A stretch of 64,000 bases of DNA, taken from Neolewinella aquimaris (GTDB taxonomy: Bacteria; Bacteroidota; Bacteroidia; Chitinophagales; Saprospiraceae). How positions within the stretch are numbered: position 1 is the first letter of the stretch; each line of letters opens with the position of its first letter. The notes under the pieces were generated by a model, which was not told the origin of the DNA, did no database searches, and worked only from the letters and a program-made list of their open reading frames with translations. The position numbers and the translations under genes are program-made. The stretch is from positions 120,250 through 184,249 of the forward strand of contig NZ_JACIFF010000002.1 of assembly GCF_014197245.1 (NCBI RefSeq). The letters are read 5' to 3'. Shown in pieces: positions 34,360-43,252 of the stretch.

Positions 34360-35991
34360 TTACCGGATGACTAAAAGCCCACCCGCTTCCACCGAATGAC
34401 TTCCGTTGCGAAAGGTAGCTTCCATAACCCAAAGGTAGCTGCCGATCGGTGCGGGTTGTCCATCTACCTGCCCATCCCAACCGGCCCTGGGTTCGTTTGG
34501 CGGGATATCGACGGCATCAAAGATCAGCCCGCCCCAGCGGTTGTACACGGAAAACCGGGCGATGCGCACGATGTCACCGTTGTCCTGGGGGTAGTAGTAA
34601 TCATTCCTTCCGTCACCATTTGGGGAAAATGCGGTAGGCAGATAATATTCTCGGCAACTACCAAAACGCAGGTCTACCTCATCGTAGGTGGTTTCACAGG
34701 GATGGACAAACTGAAACCGGTAGAAGCCACCCCGACGAAGATCGAGGGTATCAAAGGGCAAACCGCCGTCCAGTGAAGCCTGCCCGATGGGGTAACCCGC
34801 GATAATCCGCAGGGTATCGCCAATGCACAGACTCGTATCGGCCGGACCAACATCGAAAACGGGCACCTCGTACAGATCCACCCGGACACGATCGGCGGCG
34901 GTACAGATAATGTCCGTGCGGGTCGCCGTCACCGAGTACACCCCGGCCTGACTAATCTCTGCCGTAGGGCCACGCAGGGAGTCTTCGCTCCAGGTATACA
35001 CGGCGGTGGGAACGGCTACATCGAGCAAGAGTGGCTCACCCGGACAGATGGTCGTATCGGGCCCGAGGTCAACGAAGGCGCTATCCCCCGCGACCTCGAT
35101 CCGGACCGTATCGAACAGCGGAATTCCGCAGCCATCCAAGATCTTGACCGAATAAATAGTCGTCGAATCGGGGCTGGCCTCTACGCTGGCTGCGGTCGTG
35201 CTGCTGAGTCCCGCTGAGGGAGACCATTCGTACGATTCTCCGCCGGATACATCCAGCAGCACCTTTCCCCCCGGGCACATCGTCACGTTGCTCAGTTGTT
35301 TCTGAAAAGAGTTGAACGTGAAGCATATTTCCTGGCGATTGGTCAGTCCACCCGTCGCAGCGGCAAAACCATAATAGACCATCGGGTCTCCACCGAAGAT
35401 CGTACTGACGATGTCTTCCGTGTAAGTGAGCCGCAGGCTGCAATCGAAGTAAACCTCCAGGGTGGTCGTGGCCGCATCCCAGGTCACCCTCAGGGGGAAG
35501 TCGCTGCAGGTTTCGATGTTATCGCTGTCCGCACGGGCCCGTACCGGTCCGGCAAGGTTGTCCGCTCCGGAATGGGTGACGGCCCCATTGGCCATGATGG
35601 CCACGTGATCGAAGCTGGGATCGAGTCGATTGAGGTTCTGGTAGGTGTCGAACTCGACGCCCAGGGCGGGACGAATGCCGCCGATGCCGAGGCCTTCACC
35701 CGCTTGGCCGACGCTGGCACTTACGGGTTGCAGGCCAAAGACGATGCCGTCGGCACCCAGCTCGTCCAGGCAACCGAAATTCATCTCCATTACCAGATCA
35801 AAATTTTTACGCAGATCTACCTTCACCGGGTACCAAATGCTGCCGACCTGGAACGTGGCCTCCTGGGCGGTCAGTTGGAAGCAGCTGTCGTTCACTTGCC
35901 GTGCCGCACCGTTGAGAAAGAAGTCGGGGTTCTGACCGAGACACACCACCGGCAGCGCTAGAAAAAAGAGTGCTGTCACCGCTTTCATCAT
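34360..35991 (-). CDS. secreted L-type lectin-domain protein with CHU_C/T9SS type B sorting domain
   Basis: 543 residues from the ATG at 35991 (a second ATG is the next codon); the longer frame is the shadow of the pcs gene. A signal peptide ends in 'CLGQ' (about 20). Residues 22-230 form an L-type lectin-like beta sandwich with the acidic site 'LGADGIVFGLQ' and 'PALGVEFDTYQN'. Ig/PKD-like repeats follow ('VDLGPDTTICPGEPLLLDV'). The C-terminal 90 residues are a CHU_C domain beginning 'LPTAFSPNGDGRNDYYY' with 'VYNRWGGLIF'. It is a probable surface adhesin exported by type IX secretion. Confidence 0.87.
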   Translation of the reverse strand: MMKAVTALFFLALPVVCLGQNPDFFLNGAARQVNDSCFQLTAQEATFQVGSIWYPVKVDLRKNFDLVMEMNFGCLDELGADGIVFGLQPVSASVGQAGEGLGIGGIRPALGVEFDTYQNLNRLDPSFDHVAIMANGAVTHSGADNLAGPVRARADSDNIETCSDFPLRVTWDAATTTLEVYFDCSLRLTYTEDIVSTIFGGDPMVYYGFAAATGGLTNRQEICFTFNSFQKQLSNVTMCPGGKVLLDVSGGESYEWSPSAGLSSTTAASVEASPDSTTIYSVKILDGCGIPLFDTVRIEVAGDSAFVDLGPDTTICPGEPLLLDVAVPTAVYTWSEDSLRGPTAEISQAGVYSVTATRTDIICTAADRVRVDLYEVPVFDVGPADTSLCIGDTLRIIAGYPIGQASLDGGLPFDTLDLRRGGFYRFQFVHPCETTYDEVDLRFGSCREYYLPTAFSPNGDGRNDYYYPQDNGDIVRIARFSVYNRWGGLIFDAVDIPPNEPRAGWDGQVDGQPAPIGSYLWVMEATFRNGSHSVEAGGLLVIR

Positions 35992-35995
35992 GTGC

Positions 35996-36003
35996 CCAAG
36001 GTA
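35996..36003 (-). promoter_or_regulatory. -7-like element TACCTTGG
   Basis: Seven of eight bases match TAnnTTTG on the minus strand, 4 bases before the ATG at 35991. It supports that start and a near-leaderless message, independent of the pcs gene that ends at 36009. Confidence 0.45.
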
Positions 36004-36008
36004 GCGGC

Positions 36009-36728
36009 TTATTCCGGTTTTCTCCGCTCCTGCGCGCCGCCGCCCGCATACGTATCGACGGCGGCCAGAACCGCATAGTAAGCGATGGTCACCAGACACA
36101 CCCCCCGCCACACCGGGCTTGCTTCCGGGTAGTACCAGACATTGGCGATTGCGGAACCGATAAACCCCACGGTAGCCAGCAGCGTCAGCGGCCACCAGCG
36201 CCCGCCCCGGCTAGGATAGGCAAACAGGATCGGCAGGAAGTGCATCACGGCGAAGGTCACCACGAGGCCTACCACGGCGACCTGCGGCAGATCCGGCAGC
36301 ACGAAAATCAGGAGGTACACCACCATGTTCCAGAGTACGGGAAAGCCCACGAAGTGTTTCCCGTCCGCGCTCACCATTCCTTCCATCCCGTAGTAGAGGG
36401 CCGCGGAGAGGAGCATGGCAAAGCAGCACAACAGGCGGGGCAGGTAGGGTAATTCGATCGCCGCGTAAAACAAGTAGGCGGGCAGAATAGCGTAGGTAAA
36501 AAAATCGATGACGTAGTCGATGGTTCCCCCGTTGACCCGCGGCAGCACCTCCCCCACCCTGGCCAGGCGGGCGAACGTACCGTCTACTCCGTCGATCACC
36601 AGCGCGACCAGTAGCCACATCATTGCCGTCCGGTACCGGCCTTCGGTGACCGCGAGTAAGCCCATGAAGCCCGCCAATAATCCAGTGGCGGTAAATACGT
36701 GGACCGACCAGGCCGCAAGCTTACGCAT
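36009..36728 (-). CDS. pcs: phosphatidylcholine synthase (CDP-alcohol phosphatidyltransferase)
   Basis: 239 residues from the ATG at 36728. The catalytic motif D49-G50-x2-A53-R54-x12-G67-x3-D71-x3-D75 fits exactly the spacing described for bacterial phosphatidylcholine synthase; other CDP-alcohol phosphotransferases have a shorter gap. Eight hydrophobic helices and the conserved 'GFPVLWNMVVYLLIF' region agree. Pcs joins choline to CDP-diacylglycerol in the inner membrane. The start overlaps the end of the upstream membrane-protein gene by 8 bases, implying coupling. Phosphatidylcholine is uncommon in Bacteroidota, so this is notable; choline would have to be imported. Confidence 0.85.
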   Translation of the reverse strand: MRKLAAWSVHVFTATGLLAGFMGLLAVTEGRYRTAMMWLLVALVIDGVDGTFARLARVGEVLPRVNGGTIDYVIDFFTYAILPAYLFYAAIELPYLPRLLCCFAMLLSAALYYGMEGMVSADGKHFVGFPVLWNMVVYLLIFVLPDLPQVAVVGLVVTFAVMHFLPILFAYPSRGGRWWPLTLLATVGFIGSAIANVWYYPEASPVWRGVCLVTIAYYAVLAAVDTYAGGGAQERRKPE

Positions 36729-37569
36729 GTTGTTTCTTTTTCGCGGCCCGTTTATCGGCTTTCCGCCGTTCATTTTCGCTCATTTGGTAGCCGACCAGAT
36801 GAAGATCACTCTTTTCGCGCAGTACGATGGCGGCGGCTACAGAGGTTACCAGGGGCCCCAGCACCGTACCCAGCACCGGTACTTTGAGCATCAGGAAGAG
36901 CGGCAAGCCCAGGCCCAGGCAGATACCGATGTAGTTGCGCCAGAGGTGCCGCAGGCTCTGTTCGATGGTAAGATCGAATTGCTCGTTGTAATTGTCTGCA
37001 ATCGCATATCCGAGGATCAGCGACTGCACACCGACGGCGTACCACCAATGAATGAAGGAAGGCAGCAGGCTTTGACCGACATTGATGAGTACCTCCTGGA
37101 GAACAAGGGCCATGATCGACACCTTGATCATCCGCTTTTGCGCCCGCAGGAAGGGTTTAAAGGTGTGGGCCTCCTTCTCGTCGCGGTCCACGATCACCCG
37201 CAGGGAGCGCCGCATGAAGTGGTAGATGACCACTTCAAGCAGGATGAGCACCACCCAGTTGAGGGCACCTTCGGAGAGGCTTTCGTAAGCACCCACGGCC
37301 AATCGGTACACCAGGCTGTCGGCACCGATAGCCATGGCGTACAACGGATCGTCGGCGTGGTGCTGAAACCAGTCGACCACCTCCGAGATCATCGTCAGTC
37401 CTACCAGAATGCCCACGACCACGAGTGCGCGGGCGACCCATCCGTAATCCCGCAGGCCCTCCCACAGGCGGTGGTTGCGCATGAAGCGCCAGGCCCGTGG
37501 AAACGACATCAGGGTATAGAAAAACTCGTGAACGCCGTAGCGAAACCGGGTCGGGCGATCGCGCTTCAT
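36721..37569 (-). CDS. multi-pass membrane protein, possibly EI24/CysZ-like
   Basis: 282 residues with about six hydrophobic segments ('ALVVVGILVGLTMISEVV', 'GALNWVVLILLEVVIYHF', 'GICLGLGLPLFLMLKVPVLG') and a basic C-terminal tail rich in Lys and Arg. The late 'GPLVTSVAAAIVL' segment and general layout resemble EI24/CysZ-type membrane proteins, but the match is weak. The gene lies between a small coiled-coil membrane gene and pcs, with no gap on either side, so a link to membrane lipid biology is suggested by context only. Confidence 0.7.
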   Translation of the reverse strand: MKRDRPTRFRYGVHEFFYTLMSFPRAWRFMRNHRLWEGLRDYGWVARALVVVGILVGLTMISEVVDWFQHHADDPLYAMAIGADSLVYRLAVGAYESLSEGALNWVVLILLEVVIYHFMRRSLRVIVDRDEKEAHTFKPFLRAQKRMIKVSIMALVLQEVLINVGQSLLPSFIHWWYAVGVQSLILGYAIADNYNEQFDLTIEQSLRHLWRNYIGICLGLGLPLFLMLKVPVLGTVLGPLVTSVAAAIVLREKSDLHLVGYQMSENERRKADKRAAKKKQHA

Positions 37570-37854
37570 CTAACTTTCCGAAATTCCCTGACAGCGTGCG
37601 AGTTCCTGACGCAGTCGTTCGTTTTCATCCCGCAGTTCCTGAACGCTCTCGAAGGTGGCGGGAGCCTCGCGGGCGGACGAGGGCGGAACGTTCATCTCTT
37701 CCCGGGGTTCGGGATCCTGAATCCCCAACCACCCCTTTACGTTACGGACGGGATCTTCCCCGTTGTAGAGTGCGGCACCGACGTAGACGATGGGCAGAGC
37801 GATGATCAAAAATATGATGAGACGGCTGAAGCCGGTGAGTCTGGTCCTTGGCAT
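37570..37854 (-). CDS. small membrane-anchored coiled-coil protein
   Basis: 94 residues from the ATG at 37854. One membrane helix (about 10-29, LIIFLIIALPIVYVGAALY) is followed by an acidic, Pro-rich linker and a short C-terminal coiled coil ('ESVQELRDENERLRQELA'). No family is recognised. Its stop codon abuts the next gene's ATG (37569). It is the first gene of the three-gene operon ending in pcs, preceded by a perfect -7 element. Confidence 0.75.
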   Translation of the reverse strand: MPRTRLTGFSRLIIFLIIALPIVYVGAALYNGEDPVRNVKGWLGIQDPEPREEMNVPPSSAREAPATFESVQELRDENERLRQELARCQGISES

Positions 37855-37898
37855 GTTGCGATAATTTCTCCCAAAATAATGCGTCGGGGTCGCAGGCG

Positions 37899-37906
37899 CA
37901 AAGGTA
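37899..37906 (-). promoter_or_regulatory. -7 promoter element TACCTTTG for the pcs operon
   Basis: An exact TAnnTTTG match on the minus strand, 44 bases before the ATG at 37854. A plus-strand near-match (TATATTG, 37936-37942) for the thiolase-like gene lies 30 bases away, so this gap holds divergent promoters. Confidence 0.6.
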
Positions 37907-37968
37907 AGTCTACGAAAGCGGTGCAATGAACGACGTATATTGTCGCGTCTCCACAAACCCCGCTTGCC

Positions 37969-39180
37969 TTGCCGACCGAAGCCTTTATCTACGATGCGCT
38001 ACGCAGTCCCCGGGGCCGCGCCGCCTACCCCGCCGACCTCTACGAAGTAAAGCCGATCGAAATACTCTCCCAGTGCCTGACCGCGCTACAGCGGCGGTGC
38101 GGGCGGGAAGACCTCCCCACCGAGATCGATGACCTGGTCATCGGTTGCAATACACCGGCCGGAGACCAGGGGTACAACATCGCCCGGGCGGCCCTCCTCT
38201 ACGCCGGCTGGGGCAGGGCGCGGGGCGGACTGCAGATCAACCGGTTCAACACCAGCGGCCTGGAGGCCATTAATCTGGCCGCGGCGCGCATTACCGCCGG
38301 CTACGGGGAGACCATCATTGCCGGTGGCCTGGAGGTAATGTCACGGGTACCGACCTACCTCAACAGCGGTCCGATGATGAACGATCCGGCCACCGTGATC
38401 AACAGCCATTACATTCCCCAGGGCGTGGCGGCCGACCTGGTGGCCAGCACCCACGGGATACGGGGCGAAGACCTTGATGCCTACGCACTGCGCAGCCACG
38501 CCAAGGCCGTTGCCGCCCGGGATGCCGGCTACTTTAGCCCCAGCATGGAGATCATCACCGACCAGAACGGCCTCCCCATCCTCACGGAGGACTCCCTACC
38601 CAACGCGGACCTCACCGCCGAGTTGCTGGCCCAGCTGGAACCCCGCTTCGCCGAAATGGGTCTGGCCGGTTTCGATGAGATGGCCCTCCACCGTTTCCCC
38701 CTCGTCGACCACGTCGATCACCTGCATACCAACGGCAACACCAGTCCGGCTGCCGACGGCTGCGCGCTCTGTCTGCTCGGCAACCGGGCGGCCGGTGAAA
38801 AACTGGGACTGAATCCCCGGGCCCGCATTCGTGCCGTGGCCATGTCTGCCGTTGACGCTACCCTCCTCACCGGCGGGGTGAACGCGAGTGACCTGGCGCT
38901 CAAGCAGGCGGGACTGAGCAAGCGAGACATCGACCTGTGGGAATTCAACGAATCCTTCGCCGCGCCCTCCATTCGGTTTCAGCAACGGCTTGACATCGAC
39001 GACGACCGCCTCAACGTACTGGGGGGAAGCATTGCCCTCGGTGAGCCCCTGGGTGCGGTGGGTGGCATGATGCTCTGCCAGATCCTCGATGAGCTCGAGC
39101 GGCGGGATCTTTCACTGGGGAGCCTAACCATTGACGCGGGCGCCGGCCTGGCGGTCTGTACCATCATCGAACGACTATGA
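37969..39180 (+). CDS. thiolase-superfamily protein lacking catalytic residues (acetyl-CoA acyltransferase-like)
   Basis: 403 residues, starting at TTG 37969; no ATG is available before the conserved 'EAFIYDALRSPRG'. The fold and order of motifs follow thiolases throughout ('DQGYNIARAALLYAG', 'AGGLEVMSRVP', 'EFNESFAAP'). The three catalytic positions are changed: the nucleophile Cys in N-R-F-C-x-S-G is Asn94 ('NRFNTSG'), the His of G-H-P is Glu359 ('ALGEPLG'), and the second Cys of C-x-G-G-G is Asp389 ('TIDAGAG'). I verified these at codon level. The Asn of NEAFA is kept. It overlaps the beta-oxidation gene downstream by 4 bases. It may be a structural or CoA-binding subunit rather than an active thiolase. 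Confidence 0.85.
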   Translation: MPTEAFIYDALRSPRGRAAYPADLYEVKPIEILSQCLTALQRRCGREDLPTEIDDLVIGCNTPAGDQGYNIARAALLYAGWGRARGGLQINRFNTSGLEAINLAAARITAGYGETIIAGGLEVMSRVPTYLNSGPMMNDPATVINSHYIPQGVAADLVASTHGIRGEDLDAYALRSHAKAVAARDAGYFSPSMEIITDQNGLPILTEDSLPNADLTAELLAQLEPRFAEMGLAGFDEMALHRFPLVDHVDHLHTNGNTSPAADGCALCLLGNRAAGEKLGLNPRARIRAVAMSAVDATLLTGGVNASDLALKQAGLSKRDIDLWEFNESFAAPSIRFQQRLDIDDDRLNVLGGSIALGEPLGAVGGMMLCQILDELERRDLSLGSLTIDAGAGLAVCTIIERL

Positions 39181-41309
39181 TCCATTACCGGAAAGACACC
39201 GACAACATCGTAACGCTGATTCTCGACATGTCGGGTCGGTCGGGCAACCTGCTCAATCACCAAATCGTCGCGGCTTTCGCTCCGGTGATCGAGCACCTGA
39301 AGCAGGAGAAGGCGGCCGGCAAGCTGAACGGGGTCATCATCACCTCAGCCAAGCAGGACTTCCTGGAAAGCGGCGACCTGGACTACCTGTACCGGCTGGA
39401 GGAACCCGCACGCGCCTTCGAGGCCGCCCAGCAGCTCAAAAAGTTTCTGCGCGACCTCGAAGTGCCGGGCGTACCGGTAGCCGCTGCAATCAACGGAGAC
39501 GCGCTCGGGACGGGCTTCGAGCTGACCCTGGCCTGCCATTATCGCATCGCGCTGGCGGACAGCAAATTACGGATGGGCCACCCCGAGGTCAAAATCGGCC
39601 TGATCCCCAGCGGCGGGGCGATCATTCGCCTGATGTGGCAGCTGGGCATCGAACGGGCTTATCCCCTTTTGTTGGAGGGCCGTCGCTACAGTCCCCAGGA
39701 AGCCGTAAAGGTGGGGATCATCGACGACCTCGCCGCCGATCGCGAGGAGATGCTGGCCCGCGCCAAACGGTGGCTACTGGAAAATCACGACGTGCGTCGC
39801 CCGTGGGACGATCCCGACGGCAGCATCCCCGGAGGTACCGCCGCCGACCCCAATCTCGGCCACCGCATCCGCCTGCTTACGGCCCGCCTTTCCGCCCACA
39901 CCAACGACCTGTATCCGGCCAAGCGAGCCATCATCGATCTGCTGGCGGAGGGCAGCAAACTGGACTTCGCCACCGCCTACCGGCTGGACAGTCGCTACTA
40001 TGCCCGGGTAGCCACCAACCCCGTAACCAAAAATATGATCTCCACCTTCTGGTTCGACAAGCAGGCCGTACGCGGCGGGGTGGGTCGGCCACGGGGCTAC
40101 GGGAAATTCCGCGCCCGGAAAGTCGGCATCATCGGTGCCGGCCAGATGGGTTCCGGGATCGCCTTCCTGTGTCTGCGCAACGGCCTGGAAGTGATCCTCA
40201 AGGATGTAAGCCAGCCGATTGCCGACCGGGGCAAGGAATTCGTCGGTGCCAAGATCGACGAATACATCGAGCGGGGAACCTTCCAGCCCGAAGACCGGGA
40301 ACAGCTCCTCGCCCGGATCACAACCACCAACCAGAGCGATCACTTCCGCGACTGCGATATCGTGGTGGAGGCCGTATTCGAGAACAAATCGGTAAAAACC
40401 AAGGTGACCCGCGAGGCGGAGGAGCACCTCGACGAATATTCGGTGTTTGCCACCAATACCCTATCCATCCCCATTACCGAACTGGGCAAGGAAAGCATGC
40501 GACCGGAAAACTACGTAGGGCTGCACTTTTTCTCGCCGGCCGAGAAGACCTCCGTGGTCGAAGTGGTCGCCGGCGATGCCACCAGCGATGAAACCGTCGC
40601 GCGGGCCTTCGACTTCGCCATCAGCATCCGCAAGCTTCCCATCGTGGTGAAGGACAGTTGGGGCTTCTTTGCCGCCCGGGTACTGAACACCTATATCCTC
40701 GAGGGCATCACGATGCTCCGCGAAGGCTACCCCGCCGCCCTGATCGAAAACATGGGCCGTCAGGCCGGAATGAAATCCGGACCACTAACCCTGGCGGACG
40801 AACTCGGGCTAAAACTCGTGTTGCGCTACGAACAGCAGGCGGCGGAGCACTACGGCCAGCGGTACCTTCAGCATCCGGCCGTGCCCGCGCTGGAACTTAT
40901 GCGCGACGAACTGGAACGCAGCGGCAAGAGTAAGCGGGTCGGATTTTACGACTACGAGGAAAACAACCGCGCACGGCTCTGGACGGGCCTGGAGCAGCAC
41001 TTCCCCGTTACGAAGGAAGACTACGACCGCCGCCGGATGAAGGACCGTTTCCTGTTCGCCCAGGTCATCGAGGCGGGCTGGTGCCTGCAGGAGGGAGTGA
41101 TCAACCACACGGAAGCCGCTAACCTGGCCAGCGTGTACGGCTGGGGCTTTCCGGGCTATACCGGGGGAGTCATGCGGTACATCTACAGCTACGGTCACCA
41201 GAACTTTATCGACCGGTGCCTGGAACTCAAGGAACGCTACGGTCAACGATTCACCGTGCCACGCTACCTGCGGAAATTGGAACTGAGTACGCTCACGCCG
41301 ACCACCTGA
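39177..41309 (+). CDS. bifunctional enoyl-CoA hydratase / 3-hydroxyacyl-CoA dehydrogenase (FadB/FadJ type)
   Basis: 710 residues. The N-terminal crotonase domain keeps both catalytic Glu positions ('GTGFELTLAC' and 'MGHPEVKIGL'). The dehydrogenase domain begins near residue 315 with 'VGIIGAGQMGSGIAFL', and has 'VVEAVFENKSVK' and the catalytic His in 'GLHFFSPAEK'. It performs the hydration and oxidation steps of fatty acid beta-oxidation. It is translationally coupled (ATGA overlap) to the thiolase-like gene, which would normally supply the final cleavage step but appears inactive. Confidence 0.93.
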   Translation: MIHYRKDTDNIVTLILDMSGRSGNLLNHQIVAAFAPVIEHLKQEKAAGKLNGVIITSAKQDFLESGDLDYLYRLEEPARAFEAAQQLKKFLRDLEVPGVPVAAAINGDALGTGFELTLACHYRIALADSKLRMGHPEVKIGLIPSGGAIIRLMWQLGIERAYPLLLEGRRYSPQEAVKVGIIDDLAADREEMLARAKRWLLENHDVRRPWDDPDGSIPGGTAADPNLGHRIRLLTARLSAHTNDLYPAKRAIIDLLAEGSKLDFATAYRLDSRYYARVATNPVTKNMISTFWFDKQAVRGGVGRPRGYGKFRARKVGIIGAGQMGSGIAFLCLRNGLEVILKDVSQPIADRGKEFVGAKIDEYIERGTFQPEDREQLLARITTTNQSDHFRDCDIVVEAVFENKSVKTKVTREAEEHLDEYSVFATNTLSIPITELGKESMRPENYVGLHFFSPAEKTSVVEVVAGDATSDETVARAFDFAISIRKLPIVVKDSWGFFAARVLNTYILEGITMLREGYPAALIENMGRQAGMKSGPLTLADELGLKLVLRYEQQAAEHYGQRYLQHPAVPALELMRDELERSGKSKRVGFYDYEENNRARLWTGLEQHFPVTKEDYDRRRMKDRFLFAQVIEAGWCLQEGVINHTEAANLASVYGWGFPGYTGGVMRYIYSYGHQNFIDRCLELKERYGQRFTVPRYLRKLELSTLTPTT

Positions 41310-41458
41310 CCGCGCTTATTACTTTTAATAAAAAAAACGGTATTTCGACCTTCTCCCGGCAATTTATTACATAGAATGAGTGTTGATGAGTAACCGTTGT
41401 GCGTTTCTGCCCATCCTTCCCGTGCAGAAGAAGCGATCGGTAGCCATTTTGACTATTT

Positions 41459-43252
41459 ATGCCGGACACTGCTGACGTTTTAGGTAAAATTCTGGAAACG
41501 GTGCCGCTGCCGGCGTTCATCGCCCATTACGACGGCAATATCGCCTTCGCCAACAACTCGCTAACCGCCATTTCCGGTCAGCCCAACCTCGTGGCGATGG
41601 ATCGCACCCTGTTCGGTCTGGGCATCTTTCATAATTCAGCCGAGTACCGTGGGTTCATTCAGAGTTTCAAGCACGGCGGAAGCACCCGGCGACTCGTACT
41701 ACCGGTGGGCAGGTTAAATGCCGTAAACCGCCCCCTCATCCTACTTGCATCGCAGGTGGAGTTCGCGGGAAAGCCCGCACTCTGCGGCATCATCACCCGC
41801 AACGGCGCAGCGGGAGAAACCCTCAAAAACAACCATCCCAGTAATTCGAATGATCTGCTGGATCGCCTGGGCTGTTTCACCATGCGCGTTGATCGGGAAG
41901 GTCAGCTCCTGTTCGTCAACTTTCCGATGCAACATGAGCTGGGAATCAAGCGTGACGTGCCGTTACCCCACCTTACGCGCATCGATGCGGAGAACGATGT
42001 CCACGCCCTCAACCGCATCCTGAATACCGCCCATTCCCAGGGATCTACCACTTACGAAACGACTCTGCAGCGTGAGAATGGCACCCTGGTTCCGGTAGAA
42101 GCACTGGTAAAATCCATGCGAAAACCCGAGCATCAGGGGCAGTTCCTGATTACGGCCTTTGACATCACGGAAAAGCGCCAAACCCAACGGGAGCTGCAAA
42201 CTTTACAGATCGAGAACGAAAAACTGCTGCATGAGCTAGCGCAAATCGGTAATCAGGGATCTAAGCATACGGGTGCCCGGGGAGACAACCATACCATCAT
42301 CAGCATCAGCCCCGCTTACGCCAAAGTGCTGAAGCAAATCGATCAAGTAGCCCGGACCGACAGTACCGTATTGATTACCGGAGAAACCGGGACCGGAAAG
42401 GAACTGATCGCCCGGGCGATTCACGAAGCTAGCCAGCGCGCCGACCGCCCGTTGGTGATCCTAAACTGTGGCGCGCTGCCTGCCGAGCTCATCGAGAGCG
42501 AACTGTTCGGTTACCGCAAGGGTGCCTTCACCGGCGCCCGCGGCGATCACCTGGGTCGCTTCGAACTGGCTGACGAAGGCACCCTGTTTCTGGACGAGAT
42601 CGGTGAGATGCCCATGTTGCTGCAAACCCGGCTGTTGCGGGTGCTGCAGGATGGAGAATTTACTCCACTCGGAGCCAAAGAGAGTATTCACACCAATGTG
42701 CGAATTATCGCCGCAACCAACCGAAACCTGCGGGAACGCGTGGCCCAGGGCACCTTTCGGTCCGATCTATACTTTCGACTCAACGTTTTCCCGGTACACA
42801 GTGTCCCCCTGCGCAATCGGCCGGAGGATATTCCCGTACTGGCGGAGCACTTCATTCAGAAGTACGCCCAACCCCACCGAACGCCTCCAGTCCTGCGGCC
42901 GCAGGACCTGGTCAGGTTAGCAGAATACCCGTTCGACGGTAACGTCCGCGAGCTGGAAAACATCATTCAGCGCGCCCTGATTGTCAGCGGCGGTGAGTTT
43001 CTGGAGATTAGCCTGGATGGGCCCGCAGTGCATCCGGAGGCCGCGGACACTTTCGGTGCTACCCGTTCATCCGCCCCCCGCATTCTCAATTTTGAAGAAA
43101 TGCAGCGGCAGCACATTATGCAGGTGCTGGGCATGACCGACGGCAAGGTTAGCGGTAAGGGGGGAGCCGCGGAATTGCTTGGGCTGAATCCACAAACTTT
43201 ATTCAGCAAAATGAGAAAGCTCGGTATCGACCGACGGGGGGCAAAGTCCTAA
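41459..43252 (+). CDS. sigma-54-dependent transcriptional regulator with PAS sensor domains
   Basis: 597 residues. Two PAS-like domains occupy about 1-115 and 135-245 ('PLPAFIAHYDGNIAFANNSL', 'TMRVDREGQLLFVNFPMQ'), followed by a short coiled coil. The AAA+ domain (about 280-520) has Walker A 'GETGTGKELIARAIH', the sigma-54 contact motif 'GAFTGA', Walker B 'TLFLDEIGEM' and sensor 'RIIAATNRNL'. A Fis-type helix-turn-helix ends the protein ('GAAELLGLNPQTLFSKMRKLGI'). There is no receiver domain, so the PAS domains are the likely input. Its 3' end overlaps the CheB/CheR gene on the other strand by 4 bases. Its targets are not evident in the window. Confidence 0.92.
   Translation: MPDTADVLGKILETVPLPAFIAHYDGNIAFANNSLTAISGQPNLVAMDRTLFGLGIFHNSAEYRGFIQSFKHGGSTRRLVLPVGRLNAVNRPLILLASQVEFAGKPALCGIITRNGAAGETLKNNHPSNSNDLLDRLGCFTMRVDREGQLLFVNFPMQHELGIKRDVPLPHLTRIDAENDVHALNRILNTAHSQGSTTYETTLQRENGTLVPVEALVKSMRKPEHQGQFLITAFDITEKRQTQRELQTLQIENEKLLHELAQIGNQGSKHTGARGDNHTIISISPAYAKVLKQIDQVARTDSTVLITGETGTGKELIARAIHEASQRADRPLVILNCGALPAELIESELFGYRKGAFTGARGDHLGRFELADEGTLFLDEIGEMPMLLQTRLLRVLQDGEFTPLGAKESIHTNVRIIAATNRNLRERVAQGTFRSDLYFRLNVFPVHSVPLRNRPEDIPVLAEHFIQKYAQPHRTPPVLRPQDLVRLAEYPFDGNVRELENIIQRALIVSGGEFLEISLDGPAVHPEAADTFGATRSSAPRILNFEEMQRQHIMQVLGMTDGKVSGKGGAAELLGLNPQTLFSKMRKLGIDRRGAKS

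Noticed and set aside
36520-37929. 469-codon plus-strand frame opposite the pcs operon
   Set aside because: Antisense to three minus-strand genes with clear membrane topology and motifs; composition is shadow-like.
39131-40591. 486-codon plus-strand frame overlapping the beta-oxidation gene
   Set aside because: Arg/Pro/Gly-rich out-of-frame translation of the FadB/J-type gene with no domain pattern.
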